From NCBI RefSeq assembly GCF_042453785.1, contig NC_091677.1, positions 5,613,501 to 5,677,500 on the forward strand: a stretch of DNA of 64,000 bases. Reading direction: 5' to 3'. The position numbers and the translations under genes are program-made. Shown piece by piece: positions 49,101-58,915 of this stretch. The notes under the pieces are model-generated. The model worked only from the letters and a program-made list of their open reading frames with translations, had not been told where the DNA came from and made no database searches. The stretch's first letter is position 1; the number at the start of each line of letters is the position of its first letter. The DNA comes from Malus domestica. Its lineage: Eukaryota; Streptophyta; Magnoliopsida; Rosales; Rosaceae.

Positions 49101-52100
49101 GAAGGAAGCTGCTGTGAAGGAGTTCTTGGGTTCCCAGGCCTTTCCCATGTCCTTAGACCTCGCTGTACCCGGGAAGTTCACTTTGAAAAAATGAAGTGGA
49201 TGGCTGTGCTTGATCGTTATGATGATGGAAGCGTTCTTCGAAAATACCGTGAAGAAATAGATGAGCATCATCGAAAAGGTGAAACCTTCGACCTTGCAGT
49301 TTATTCTAGCAGTGCAGATGAGTCTGGCGATGAGGCTAGTGCTGATGAGCAGAGTCATCAGGGTAATGATGAGTTTGGAGATGCAAAAAATGGCGATAGG
49401 ACTCAGAGTGATATGATCAGGGGTTCAACCTCAGATGAGGGTGACTAGAGGTGTTTTCACTTTCTGCATGTACTCTACCTGCACTAGTTTGTTGTTTGTA
49501 TGGCATGTGCCATGTTATAAGCCTGAGAGTTTATTTTTTGTTTTGCATGTTTATGAGTGTTTGCATTATCAAGCAAGTGTTTGTATTATCAAGCTTCAAG
49601 TGTTTGCATTATCAAGCTTCAAGTGTTTGCCCTATTATTTATGAATGTTTGGCTATGTTTGCATAGATCCTTTGTATAGTCTTGTTGACACATACTTAGA
49701 TTTTATTTTGTATTGGAAACATTTGCGTTGAAGCTTCAACACTTGAGTGTTTCATTGCTCAGAATGTAAAAGAGTTTAGGGTCGAGTTGGCTAAATCACC
49801 TCTTTATTGAATTCATACCAAATGGGCTTTGTTACATAGGATGCCGAACGGTTGTAGCTTAACACTTGTACAATGTGAGTCTATTTGTAATAGTACTTCA
49901 AGTGGTCAGCATTCCATGGATGGCCAAGGGTCTTGCCGTCGGAGCTTCTGAGCTTGTAGAAGCCAGGGCGGCTGATGCCAACGACCTCGAACGGTTCGTC
50001 CCAGTTAAGACTGAGTGTTCCTTCACTCGGGACTCTTATCACAGAGTAATCTTTTCTTCAGTACCCAGTCTCCCACTTTGAAAGAGCGAGGTTTGACTAT
50101 TGAGTCGTAGTAGTTGGAGATGCGCTGCTTGTAGGCAACATTCCTCAGGTGAGCCTGATTTCTGTGTTCCTCGACTAGATCCAGGTTGAGGGTGAGTTGT
50201 TTGTCGTTCTCACTCTGCATGTAGTTCTGAATTCAGTATGTTGCTTGCTCAAGCTTGACCGGGACAACTGCTTCTATACCAAAAGCAAGTGAGAATGGAG
50301 TTTCTCCTGTGGAAGTCCGATATGAAGTGCGGTATGACCAAAGAACTTGGGGTACGAATTCTGGCAAACAACCTTTAGCTTTGTCCAAGCTAGTTTTCAG
50401 AGTGCGCTTGATTATTTTGTTAACGGCCTCGACTTGTCCATTAGACTGGGGATGGGCTGGAGAGGCAAAACAGAAGTTGATGTTGAACTTAAAGCAGAAC
50501 ATTCTGAACTTCTTGTTGTCGAACTGCCGCCCATTGTCCGTGACTATCGCATTGGGAATGCCGAATCTACAGAGGATGTTCTTCCATACGAAGTCTTCTA
50601 TTTTTGTCTCAGTAATGGTTGCCAAGGGTTCTACTTCAGCCCACTTTGTGAAGTAGTCAACTGCAACGATTGCATAGCGGACCTTGCCCTTCCCTGCAGG
50701 CATTGGGCCGATCAAATCAAGTCCCCATTGGGCCAAGGGCCAAGGGCTGATCATAGGAGTGAGCAGCTCGGGAGGGGAGTGAGGGATAGTTGCGTAGCGT
50801 TGACACTTATCACATGAGCGAGATATTCTGATGGCATCTTGGTGGAGTGTTGGCCAATAGTATTATTTGGCGAAAAGTCTTGTGTGCTAGGGATCGAGAC
50901 CCAGCATGATCTCCGCAGACTCCTTCATGTATTTCCCGAAGGACAATTTTCGCCTCCGTAGGTGTAAGGCATCTTAGGTATGGCAGGGTAAAACCGCGCT
51001 TGTAGAGTTGGTCATTAATGATCAGGTAGCGGGCAGACTTGTATCGAATCTGCTTAGCTTGGACTTTGTCATTTGGGAGGGTGCCATGAGCAAGGAATTT
51101 ATAAATTGGGGTGATCCAACTATCTCTTCGTTGTAAATTGCACACTTCCGCGACCATGGTGCTTGGTGCTGCCAACAATTCGACATGAATTTTTCTCCCA
51201 ATCTTGTCTTCCACTGCCGAGGCGAGGCGAGCCAAAGCGTCTGCATGACTGTTTGCCGCTCGAGGAACTTGGGTGATCTGGTAGTGGAAGTGTTTGAGCA
51301 AAAGTCGGCACCGCTTTCCGAATCTCGAGAGCCAGATCCCCGACGGGATTGCTTGTTCGAAAAAGGAACAGGCACATCTCTCAGAACTTTGAGAGCCAGA
51401 TTTCCTTAGATAAAGCTTGTCTGTAATCTTCACACGCAAAATCAGCTTTCCAGATACTACATACCACTTTTTCAAAGTGCTCTGACAAAGTTAAAACACG
51501 TGAAGCTGGCAGCTCCCACTACATTGCTGTGACCAAGAAGGGTAAAGGAATAGCATTACTACTTGCTATTGGGAAATCCCTATATATGTCGACCTCCCTC
51601 CTCCACAGATAGGCAAACCTGCAAAAATGTTTAACCCTTTTTCGCATTCGAGAAGGCACCCTCAACATAACCTCTCGAAATACTCAGCTTTATTTCCCCT
51701 CGATAATACCTCAGCAAATAAGCCACACCAAGAACAAGAGTATCTCATATCATCAGGGTCGAAAGCAAGAATATCTCATATCATGCTTTCTCCCTGTCCT
51801 TGTTTTTGTCCTTGTCCACACCTACAGGACAAGGAGAAAGAGAGCAGTCAGTCGGAACCTGAAATCAAACCTCCAATCTGGAACTGACCTGGGACCTTTG
51901 CCTGGTTGTTTACTTAGCATTGCTCTCGAGTACTCATCCTCAACTGCTGTCAAGGTCATGAATTCCTCCGGCAAATACCTCATGACAGTTGATCAGATAT
52001 TTGCTCTTTACACTGAAGCTGCCAAGCGTGGATGAATCACTATGAAGGAATGTTCTGAATGACCATTTAAATGCAAAGGTTGCACACCACTTCTGCCATG

Positions 52101-54829
52101 CAAAAGATTGAAGCAGAAGGTTCAACGATGAGCTGAAACAGATCACTACAGCACGACACCTTTCCATACCACATTCACTATTTTGTCAACAGCAAGAGTA
52201 TCCCATATTATCAGGGTTGATCATACTCTAGATTTGATGGACTTGTTTTGACCCTCAAATTCTTGAGTCGACTCACTAAGGCGTCATGAACTGCACGTGC
52301 CGATGCACCACTCTTGAATCAAATCCTTAAAGATCAAGCCACCAACGGTCCTTGAAGATATCACAAGCCCGATTCATGATCAAGTGTCCACTATCCTGAA
52401 TCAAATCCAGTTCAAGAATAAACCTATGGAAAGTTACTTCTTCAAAAGCAAAAGTATCTCATATCATCTCTTCTCATTTTTCTTCCTTTTATCCTTCATG
52501 ATGCCTGCAAGATAGGAAGAATGAGAACAATCAGCCGGAACTCGAAATCACATATCTGATCTGGGACTGATTGCTTGGAGCTCTGATTGCTTACCTTGTC
52601 TGTCACCTCTTTCGGCAGATCTCCTAGCTCGACGACTTGGGGGACTTCTACTACATGGTTTGTATCGCGTTTGACCAAGCCTAAAACTACAAGTAAGCTT
52701 CAAGTGAAAATGATACATTACCTTGTGCATCTCCACCGGTTAAAGACACCACCCCTGAATGGAGGAAGCGTACTTCCAGAGAAGATGCCACATCTACCTA
52801 TGAGAAAGATAAGGCAAGTGAAGACGATACCACACCTCGGTACTTAGAAGTTTCGTGATTACTCAGCGGTTTGGATCTTGCAAGTCCCCAACTGAGGAGC
52901 TTCCCTCACTCGGGAACTTAGGGGAGCACTGTTTGTACCATACTTGACCAATCCCGAAACTACTGAGCACCGGTCAACGTTATACCGTCAAAGACCCAGA
53001 AGAGCTTCCCTTCAACCAGGAGGCCAATCACAATGCGACACGTGTCGACATCAGAAGCCAATCACAACGCGACACGTGTCAACATCAGAAGCCAATCACA
53101 ACACGACACGTGTCAATGTCAAAACAAAACTAGAAACTCTCTTCTATAAATAAGAATCATTCTCCCACAATAATCTCTAATGTCATTTTGTACTAAACTA
53201 TTCACTAGAACTCACAAAATGAGAGCTTGAACCTATGTATTTGTGTAAACCCTTCACAATTAATGAGAACTCCTCTACTCCGTGGACGTAGCCAATCTAG
53301 GTGAACCACGTATATCTTGTGTTTGCTGCTCTGTCTCTATTCATTTACATACTTATCCTCACTAGTGACCAAAGCAACCAAGCGAAGGTCACAAAATCTG
53401 ACACTTTCTGTTGTACCAAAGTCTTCACTGATTTTGTGCATCAACATATATAAACAAAAACAACTAAATGGTGTAAATTGTAAGTACAAATGCATTCAAA
53501 GAGCAAGCAAACACCATATAGAAAATAAATAGGATAAGTTATGTACGATATCTACCTGGCAAAGGCTGACTCAATGCACTTTCTTGACTTTTTGCCCATC
53601 TTTCCTCTAAATCATTCACTACTGCTTCCATTGAACTCTAACAGAATACAAAATCTTTCCAGCAATCAAGATAAATTTCAAAAATACAAACAAGCATTTG
53701 CAATGGAAGAAGAGGAAACAACTGTAAGATCAAAAGGAAAGATGCAACTGACCAATTCATTATGCCTCTCCTCTAACTTTTCAAGTATAGCCTTATTTGA
53801 AGCTTCTACATCATTTTCAGTTTCAACTGTCGTATTTGGGTCACCAGTGGATTCATCTGATTGGCCAGATCGACTGGCATCCAATGCGGTTTCTGCATTT
53901 TCAAGCTCATCTCTCAAATTCCTTTCACTCTCGTCCATCTCCTGATAACAGTAATCACCGAATTTCAGAAATGGTGTGGCTTCCATTAACTAAGTTCGAT
54001 ATCCCCAACATCATCAAATAAAGATTAAGATACAAGTGTAGAACTACAATACATGATGAATAAGAGCATCATGCAAAAATAAGTTGTGGGAAACGTAAGG
54101 CTCACCATTAGCTTCCTCTGAAGCAAATCCGCTTCTTGAATTTTCTCCTGTATTTTACTTTCACAATTGGATATAGCCCTTTCATATGCAGCATTCTCTT
54201 CCTGCAATGTCACCTCTCTCAACTGTGCCTGTCCACAAGTACAAAAATGGGAACTACTAAGAAAGAAAATCAATCAAAGATGAAAAACATCGCCTTTTCG
54301 ATTACTCAAAATTTGAACCATACAATTCCATAGCAAAAAATCTACATTCACCTAAACCCAGAATAGAAAGGTTCAAAATTTGAAGAAAGTGTTCAACAAT
54401 TCAAAGTTGTACACAAGAATTACAATCCAAACAAAAAACCCAGATAGAAAACGACCAAATTCAAATCAGAACATCCCAATTCAACAACAATCGCAACAAA
54501 ATCAACGACCCAGAAAAGAAAAATCAATCGAAATTCAGACCGAACCGAACCTGTTCGCGGGTGGTGGAATGGGAGTTCAATTGGAGAGCAAGGGCGGCGT
54601 TGGAAGCGAGGGAGTGGGCGTGGAGATCAGGGAGGCGCTGGGAGATGTCGGAAGGAGGGAGTCTGAGCCGGAGGTCTTGGATCGAACGGCCGAGAGAAGA
54701 TGCTTTGTGATCCAAGTCCAGGACATACCTCTGCTGCTCCTGAGTGAATATCAGTGGGATGTCTTGTTCGTTGTCTTGCCCACCACCTCCTCCCACTACG
54801 TCTGCTGCCCATGCTAGCAGTCCCGCCAT
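39267..54829 (-). CDS. Coiled-coil, tail-anchored membrane protein (344 aa), intron 4 holds a retrotransposon
   Basis: Six minus-strand exons: 54829-54551, 54228-54106, 53941-53753, 53637-53556, 39729-39665 and 39563-39267. Junctions are in phase; exons 4 (82 nt) and 5 (65 nt) join mid-codon to restore the frame, so I trust the long intron. The protein starts [20 protein letters not shown], continues with charged heptad-rich helices ([60 protein letters not shown]) and ends with one hydrophobic segment, [18 protein letters not shown]. That is a C-terminal tail anchor facing the cytosol (ER, Golgi or nuclear envelope). It resembles a conserved plant family of unknown function; I give no name. 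Intron 4 (about 13.8 kb) contains the whole Tat element at 40177-53446 in the opposite orientation. The coding sequence has no stop, so the gene may still work if the intron is spliced. A truncated paralogue is at 30340-31740. Confidence 0.8.
40113..40176. repeat. (AT)n microsatellite at the retrotransposon's left edge
   Basis: About 64 bp of AT repeats directly before the 5' LTR. The Tat element inserted into or beside it. Tyr-Ile repeat open frames across it are artefacts. Confidence 0.9.
40177..40693 (+). repeat. 5' LTR
   Basis: 517 bp, TG...CA ends. It has three tandem units of about 35 bp (about 40278-40377), each centred on the palindrome gacacgtgtc, which contains a CACGTG G-box core. 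A TATA-like 'tctataaac' is near 40390. Confidence 0.95.
40696..40711 (+). other. Primer-binding site
   Basis: tggcgccgtctgtggg starts 2 nt after the LTR. Its first nine to ten bases are complementary to the 3' end of tRNA-Asp; later bases diverge. Confidence 0.65.
40800..42265 (+). pseudogene. Tat gag
   Basis: Starts at ATG 40800 ([10 protein letters not shown]). An N-terminal coiled-coil (about 41-75) is followed by a basic, low-complexity linker and the Retrotrans_gag domain beginning '[19 protein letters not shown]', with '[14 protein letters not shown]' and '[14 protein letters not shown]'. The frame is lost near 42262: downstream Gly/Asn/Gln-rich sequence and the zinc knuckle continue in the pol frame, as if one base had been lost in a short A run. 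In related elements gag and pol form one polyprotein, so this is a recent inactivating frameshift. Confidence 0.8.
42266..46800 (+). pseudogene. Tat pol (protease, RT, two RNase H domains, integrase), several lesions
   Basis: Zinc knuckle variant CxHx4Hx4C (42607-42650); aspartic protease DTGAS (43007-43021); RT with [23 protein letters not shown] and YVDDMLVKS (44219-44245); first RNase H starting about 44700; second, archaeal-type RNase H with [14 protein letters not shown] and [10 protein letters not shown]; integrase with a zinc-finger part and the DDE core ([26 protein letters not shown]), then VGDWVLKK and the end ...LKYYYK. In-frame stops at 44705, 44891 and 45101 and frame changes near 45211, 45828 and 45937 show it is dead. 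The lesion at 45828 is shared with the inverted copy (see 49878-51307). Confidence 0.85.
45382..48213. repeat. Left arm of the 2.8-kb inverted duplication
   Basis: From mid second RNase H (cgacttttgctcaaacact) through integrase, the 46.8-47.2 kb spacer and the antisense ORF to 'gatgag' at 48213. Every part is found in reverse complement at 48447-51307. In a sampled 160-bp stretch (46801-46960 against 49725-49885) I counted one difference. Confidence 0.9.
47211..48217 (-). pseudogene. Antisense accessory ORF of the Tat element, spliced, coiled-coil protein
   Basis: Minus-strand ORF after pol: exon 48217-47945 and exon 47864-47211 with an 80-nt GT-AG intron (gtgagtg ... catgcag), phase 0 at both sides, giving 308 aa. 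The N-terminal part reads [21 protein letters not shown]; the middle is a long Lys/Glu-rich coiled coil ([33 protein letters not shown]); the tail is acidic ([19 protein letters not shown]). No catalytic motif. Tat-lineage elements such as Grande carry antisense ORFs in the same place, so I treat it as part of the transposon, not as a captured host gene. This copy is open, but whether it is made, and the true start, cannot be told. Confidence 0.65.
48214..48446 (-). repeat. Spacer of the inverted duplication with a SINE-like insertion
   Basis: On the minus strand: 'ggtttgttaccaagaggtat', B-box-like 'gggttcgacacc', then 'gtggcctagtgagtagtcgg' and an A-rich tail (48276-48301). That is a tRNA-derived SINE pattern. 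A second small hairpin (gcagcaatcacc ... ggcgattgctgc) lies at 48212-48275. Confidence 0.55.
48447..49448 (+). pseudogene. Inverted copy of the antisense accessory ORF
   Basis: Same protein as 47211-48217 but on the plus strand. Exon-1 part carries a stop (TAG 48659-48661) where the left copy has Glu. Exon 2 starts at 48799 after 'catgcag' and runs open until a frame change and TGA at 49192-49194; the acidic tail continues to 49448. So this copy is broken twice. Confidence 0.75.
49449..49877. other. Non-coding transposon spacer, right arm
   Basis: Mirror of about 46801-47210. It contains a short direct repeat 'tatcaagcttcaagtgtttg' repeated near 49588 and 49612. No gene. Confidence 0.6.
49878..51307 (-). 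pseudogene. Inverted copy of integrase and part of RNase H
   Basis: Minus-strand translation gives the same RNase H end, zinc-finger region and DDE integrase (50754-50233) as pol, ending at the LKYYYK equivalent near 49878. It carries the same frameshift near 50858 as the left arm at 45828 but lacks the 7-bp deletion at 45937. It also has its own lesions near 50030 and 50230. It stops abruptly at 51307 in the RNase H domain. Confidence 0.85.
51308..52929. other. 3' non-coding region of the Tat element and polypurine tract
   Basis: Unique, non-coding. A diverged internal direct repeat is visible: 'gtatctcatatcat', then a Tyr/Cys-rich CT stretch, 'agaacaatcagccggaact' and 'ctgggactgattgc', around 51740-51900 and again around 52440-52580. 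The polypurine tract lies just before the 3' LTR (aacttaggggagcac, 52915-52929). Confidence 0.6.
52930..53446 (+). repeat. 3' LTR
   Basis: 517 bp, TGTTTG...CAACA, aligned to the 5' LTR without gaps. About 18 substitutions, mostly transitions, which suits C-to-T decay of methylated DNA. Confidence 0.95.
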
Positions 54830-56994
54830 CTCCCTTCCTCTCTCTCACTGTATGGATGGCAAGCCAAAGGCAGTGTCGCGGTTTCAGAATCGACCCGGAA
54901 ACGAAGCGGGTTGGGAGCAATCCGGGTCCTCATGTTGCGTTATGAATACGAGATCCAGTTTGTTAGAACAACTTGAGGCCCATTGGGCTTGAGAAGCCCA
55001 ATTGAGTGGACGAGGGCGAACGGGTTTCTAGCTCGGAGACTAGATTTAAGTAAATGAAGCGACCACACTGCCGTGACTAATAGATGTAATCTCAAGCAGA
55101 AAAGATTTGGATTGAACCAACCAGCTAACAAACTCTTAAGTATTTGAATTCGTCGGTCGAAATAAAGTCATATTTTGAAATAATTTTTTATAGAAAATTT
55201 GATGTTAACCAACGTCATAAGCAACTTTCGAGAAATATGAATTGTATGTTCTTTGCTCATATTTTTTGTTGGTTGATGCTTTGATATTGTCAGCTTATCT
55301 TGCATGGATGCTTGTGTGGCTTCTTATGTCGATTTGGGCATCTTGTGCAAGTGTGTTTATTAAAGAAGGGTTTTACTTGATATTATTAGAGATGTGAAAT
55401 AAAATAGGTCATCCTAATTTTCAACTGCTTACTATCGTCTTAAAGTTTTAGCAACAGCTTCTTACAATTGCAAAAAATCTTTTATGTCCCCACCTATTTC
55501 ATTCCCCCATTTGCTGTGGCCCAGCCGTTTCAAAAACCATTTTTTGCAACAGCAACTCACGGACCCAAAAGCAATTTTGAATCCATATTTTACCTTAACC
55601 AAGTAAGGTATTTAAAATCAAAATAGCCTCAAATATACAAAAAATTGATAATAAGACATAGCTTTATGATCAACTCATGTCATAATTACAAATATAGGCT
55701 CAAACACTAAGCATCATTTTTCCCCCCAAACACCTAGATCATGAGTGATTAAAGATAAGGAAGGACATCCTGGAACTGTCAATGCACAAGAAAATCATGT
55801 TAATGGAAAAAATATTGGGCAGAGTCATTTGTTAAAACTTCCTTACCATTGACCAAAAAGATTTGGAGAATACTTTGATGAATTACTAAGTCAACTGAGA
55901 AGTGATATGACAACTTTGCAGGGCTTTCACTCATAGTAACAGTTGAATTTGGTATTTACGAATCTCTTTAGGCTCTTTAATTGTTCATTTTTTTTATCGG
56001 TTGTGATTGGTTGGCTGGATCTAATTTAATCACTGTAACACTATCAACTATTGTGCCTTTGACATTCCTCACAACACTAACGACGATCTGAGTATCGGGC
56101 AATTCAAGAAACAAAACAATAAAAGAATACTCAAAACACCCCAAGATATTGAAAATATGCGCATTTAGAAAATTGCAATAGAGCAAGAACAAATCATCGA
56201 CTATAATCACACCACCGTCAATAACCCATTTGAGGTCGTTTGTTAATGCCTATGGTTTTAGTCCGAATGGACATATATATTTGATATGTAAGGTGTGTGA
56301 AAGGAAGATTATTGTCGGAGTAACTACATATGAATAGATTATATTAGTTTCCTCCGATATCTTAATTCATTCTAATTGTAAAATTTGTAAAACATTTGTA
56401 ACCATGTACTAGGATAAACTCCAACATATATATGTGCTCCAAAACCCTAGACCTCAACTACTACTCCAAATGTATGTTTCATGTTGTTCCTGTTTTCGTC
56501 ATAGAAAATGTGATCTCAACATCACGCATATGATATGATGTTCAAATGAAATATAGGTTTCATGTTGTTACTGTTTTTACACAATTTTTTATACACATTT
56601 TGTAGGGCACATTGTGTAATGTATTTTAACAATCTGAACCGTCTCTCTTTTACTTAAGATTGTGGTTGGATGAAAATCATATTATTACTTTAGTTGAGTG
56701 TTTACTTGTTAAAGATTATGAAATATTGCTAGAATATTATTCGTCGGGAATATTATGTGATATATGAGAACAATGAAATGAAATTATTTGTGAATCATTC
56801 ATGATGTGTCATGTGGTTGGAGTTTCCGGTGTTGAAAAATGAATTATGAAAATGAGGGTAATTGAAAGGATCTTTTGTGTCTTTGAGCCAAATTCTTAGT
56901 AAGTATCATATCTCATGTGAGCTCACAAGTTTGTTTTAGGGTAATTCGGGTTTGGGGACGAGGAGTTTAGGCAAGATGACTAACAAAAAAGGAA
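54830..56994. other. Promoter side of the coiled-coil gene, then empty intergenic DNA
   Basis: 54830-55040 is the 5' flank of the minus-strand coiled-coil gene and matches 31741-31920. The remaining 1.9 kb is AT-rich; no gene, RNA or defined element seen. Confidence 0.4.
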
Positions 56995-57315
56995 ATTAGG
57001 TCGCCAACAAGAGGGATACCGGTCTTTGGTTTGGTATGACGGACTAGACAGATTGTAGGCTTGGAATTCAAGTCCTGCCCGTATTGCCGATCACTGAAGC
57101 CTTGTTCTTTGATGTTGGCTATGTTAAGGAGCTTGTGAAATGGACATCGCCGGCATTGCTTATCGAAAAATGGAAAGGGTTTGTGTATGCCTTGGAAGGG
57201 ATTTACGACAAAGAAAACGCAGTGAAAAAGATTTGCAAGTTTGAAGGTTTTGATGATGGGAACTCCCTCACTAATCTCTTATGATGGATTCATAGCAGAG
57301 GTGATGGAAAATGAG
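56995..57315 (+). pseudogene. Fragment of a GH81 glucanase gene (C-terminal end)
   Basis: Matches the last part of the intact GH81 gene at about 62028-62350: NKRDTGLWFG, then after two stops LGIQVLPVLPITEALFFDVG, VKELVKWTSPALL, WKGFVYALEGIYDKENA and DDGNSLTNLL, then TGA where the intact gene has Trp (WWIHSR). It lacks the catalytic part. Same strand as, and 3 kb upstream of, the intact gene, so it is a remnant of a tandem duplicate. Confidence 0.85.
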
Positions 57316-57938
57316 AGTATCGCGGACATAGAAATTAAGAGTCTTATGTATAAAAGAAGAGAGTTCTTTTTATCTAACTCATAATCTTAGTGATGTTACT
57401 TGTCCAATGAGTATTTGATACGTGTTTAAAAACAGAATTACTTATTCAATAGATGTTTGTAACATGGTGTGTTTTTTACACTCTTGTAAGAAAGGTTTCT
57501 GGACCTGTGTGTTTTGAGAACTGAACCGGAAACAAACCGGGTTGGGACTAATTTACCAATTTTAGGATGGCTTCAAATTTGGGCTATCAAGATGAGATCG
57601 GGTATGTGAGACACTTGTGAATTCGTAAGTTTTACTGGGCTAGCCCAAACCAGCAGTTTTCAAGTCAATGTTTGACCCATTTTTCTGATTTTTATTAATG
57701 AGTAAATTACACAAAATTACATTAATTATTGATTGAACTACAATCATATACCTCATATTTTGGACATTGCAATGTCATACCTTAACTTATGAATTCATTG
57801 CAATGTCAGACTTTTGTTAAATTTTCTGTTAATTTGGTTGTTGAATGATGATGTGGCAATAGGAGGATCCACTCATTCTCCAACTAAAATAAAAAAACTA
57901 ATTAATTATTAATATTTATTAATTTTTGTATGAGAATT
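57316..57938. other. Intergenic; possible half of a long-TIR element
   Basis: 57700-57860 (gagtaaattacacaaa ... gttgaatgatgatgtgg) looks like one arm of a MULE-type repeat, with 'gacattgcaatgtca' reiterated, but no second arm was found. Confidence 0.3.
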
Positions 57939-58054
57939 GTTATTAGCACTCCAAAAATCTCATTCTACACTCCAAACTTTCTATATTATAAAAAAAATAC
58001 ACTTGTAAGAAGTGTAGAATGATATTTTTTAAGTGTCAATAACACTTCCTTTTT
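57939..58054. mobile_element. MITE 'gttattagcactc' family, uninterrupted copy
   Basis: Starts gttattagcactccaaaaat and ends with the inverted 'tttaagtgtcaataac'. It shows what the MITE at 13827 looked like before the hAT insertion. Confidence 0.65.
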
Positions 58055-58623
58055 TTTATTACAATTAAAGTTAATTTAAAAATAAAAAAAATAAAAAAAC
58101 TATTTCCCCACCCAGTCACTCTCACTCTCTCTCATCTCAATTGTCTCCCTCACCGACTCATCAATTTTCAGGTCAATGTGTTTTAAATACCTTATCTTTC
58201 TTTTTTAAGTCGCCACACTTGAAATTATGAGTCTAATGACTATGCTACTCATTAGTTTAGTTCTAATTTTCTTTTCAGTGGCAAAAAGAATTCTATATTT
58301 CTACTCTAACTGATAAAATAAAACTGATTTCTGCACATTATTTTTCTATATTAGATATATTTTCTCATACTTCTACTCCTAGAGTACATTTTGATTTGTT
58401 TAATTTGATTGTTAAAAAAAAAACGAGTACGTTAAAGGTTAAAAAAAGTGTGCACAAATTAATTTCCTAAAAAAAATGATTGTCGTGTATAATATTCTTA
58501 ATCTAACTAAGCAGTTGAGGACTGGTGTATTCTTATTCACCGTACACTCATGCAAGAGTCGTGCACTTAATCATCTATTCTGTGAGTCGACATAAGAGCA
58601 CATTTAGCTACGATAAATAACTA

Positions 58624-58900
58624 TGTTAAAGGGTAGATATATTTTTACGAGCTCTTTATTGGAAAAGGATTTTCTTCGGATTCTTAGTTAAAGGGTAGAT
58701 ATATTTTTACAAGCTCTTTATTGGAAAAGGATTTTCTTCGGATCCTTTTTCTAAGAATCCGAATATCCTATAATTGTAATTGTTCATCGTACATCGTGCA
58801 ATCATAAATTATTTTATATTTAAATTTTAAAATTAAATATAAATACTACATAACGAAAACTAATTGCATAATGTACGATGAACGGTCACGATCATGGTAT
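58624..58900. repeat. Local 63-bp tandem duplication joined to a MITE
   Basis: A 63-bp unit (gttaaagggtagatatattt ... cttcggatt) is present twice at 58624-58749 with two or three differences. From about 58675 the sequence is related to the 8870-9084 MITE: 'ttcttcggatcctttt', 'atcgtacatcgtgcaat' and 'tgcataatgtacgatgaacg' as inverted arms. Confidence 0.6.
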
Positions 58901-58915
58901 CCTCAGGAAAATGAT

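Larger units (their letters stand above)
48447..51307. repeat. Right arm of the 2.8-kb inverted duplication
   Basis: Reverse complement of 45382-48213. It begins 'ctcctcttcttactatcaat' near 48450 and ends inside the second RNase H at '...gagcaaaagtcg' (51307). The slightly greater length comes from small indels, such as 7 bp near 50745 (right) against 45937 (left). Confidence 0.9.
40177..53446 (+). mobile_element. Ty3/gypsy Tat-lineage LTR retrotransposon with internal inverted duplication, 13.27 kb
   Basis: Two 517-bp LTRs (TGTTTG...CAACA) in direct orientation, flanked by tatat on both sides (40172-40176, 53447-53451); the left copy is inside an AT microsatellite, so the 5-bp duplication is only supportive. 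Order: 5' LTR, PBS, gag, protease, RT, RNase H, a second RNase H, integrase, antisense ORF, spacer, inverted antisense ORF, inverted integrase and partial RNase H, 3' non-coding, PPT, 3' LTR. Two RNase H domains plus an antisense ORF after pol point to the Tat lineage (Grande/Retand/Ogre relatives). By eye the LTRs differ at about 18 positions, without indels, so about 3.5%. Several frame lesions make it non-autonomous. Confidence 0.9.

Noticed and set aside
50255-50817. Plus-strand ORFs in the right arm
   Set aside because: Antisense shadows of the inverted integrase copy.
55977-56210. Minus-strand 77-codon ORF
   Set aside because: No domain, no splice context, biased to hydrophobic residues as expected from AT-rich DNA.
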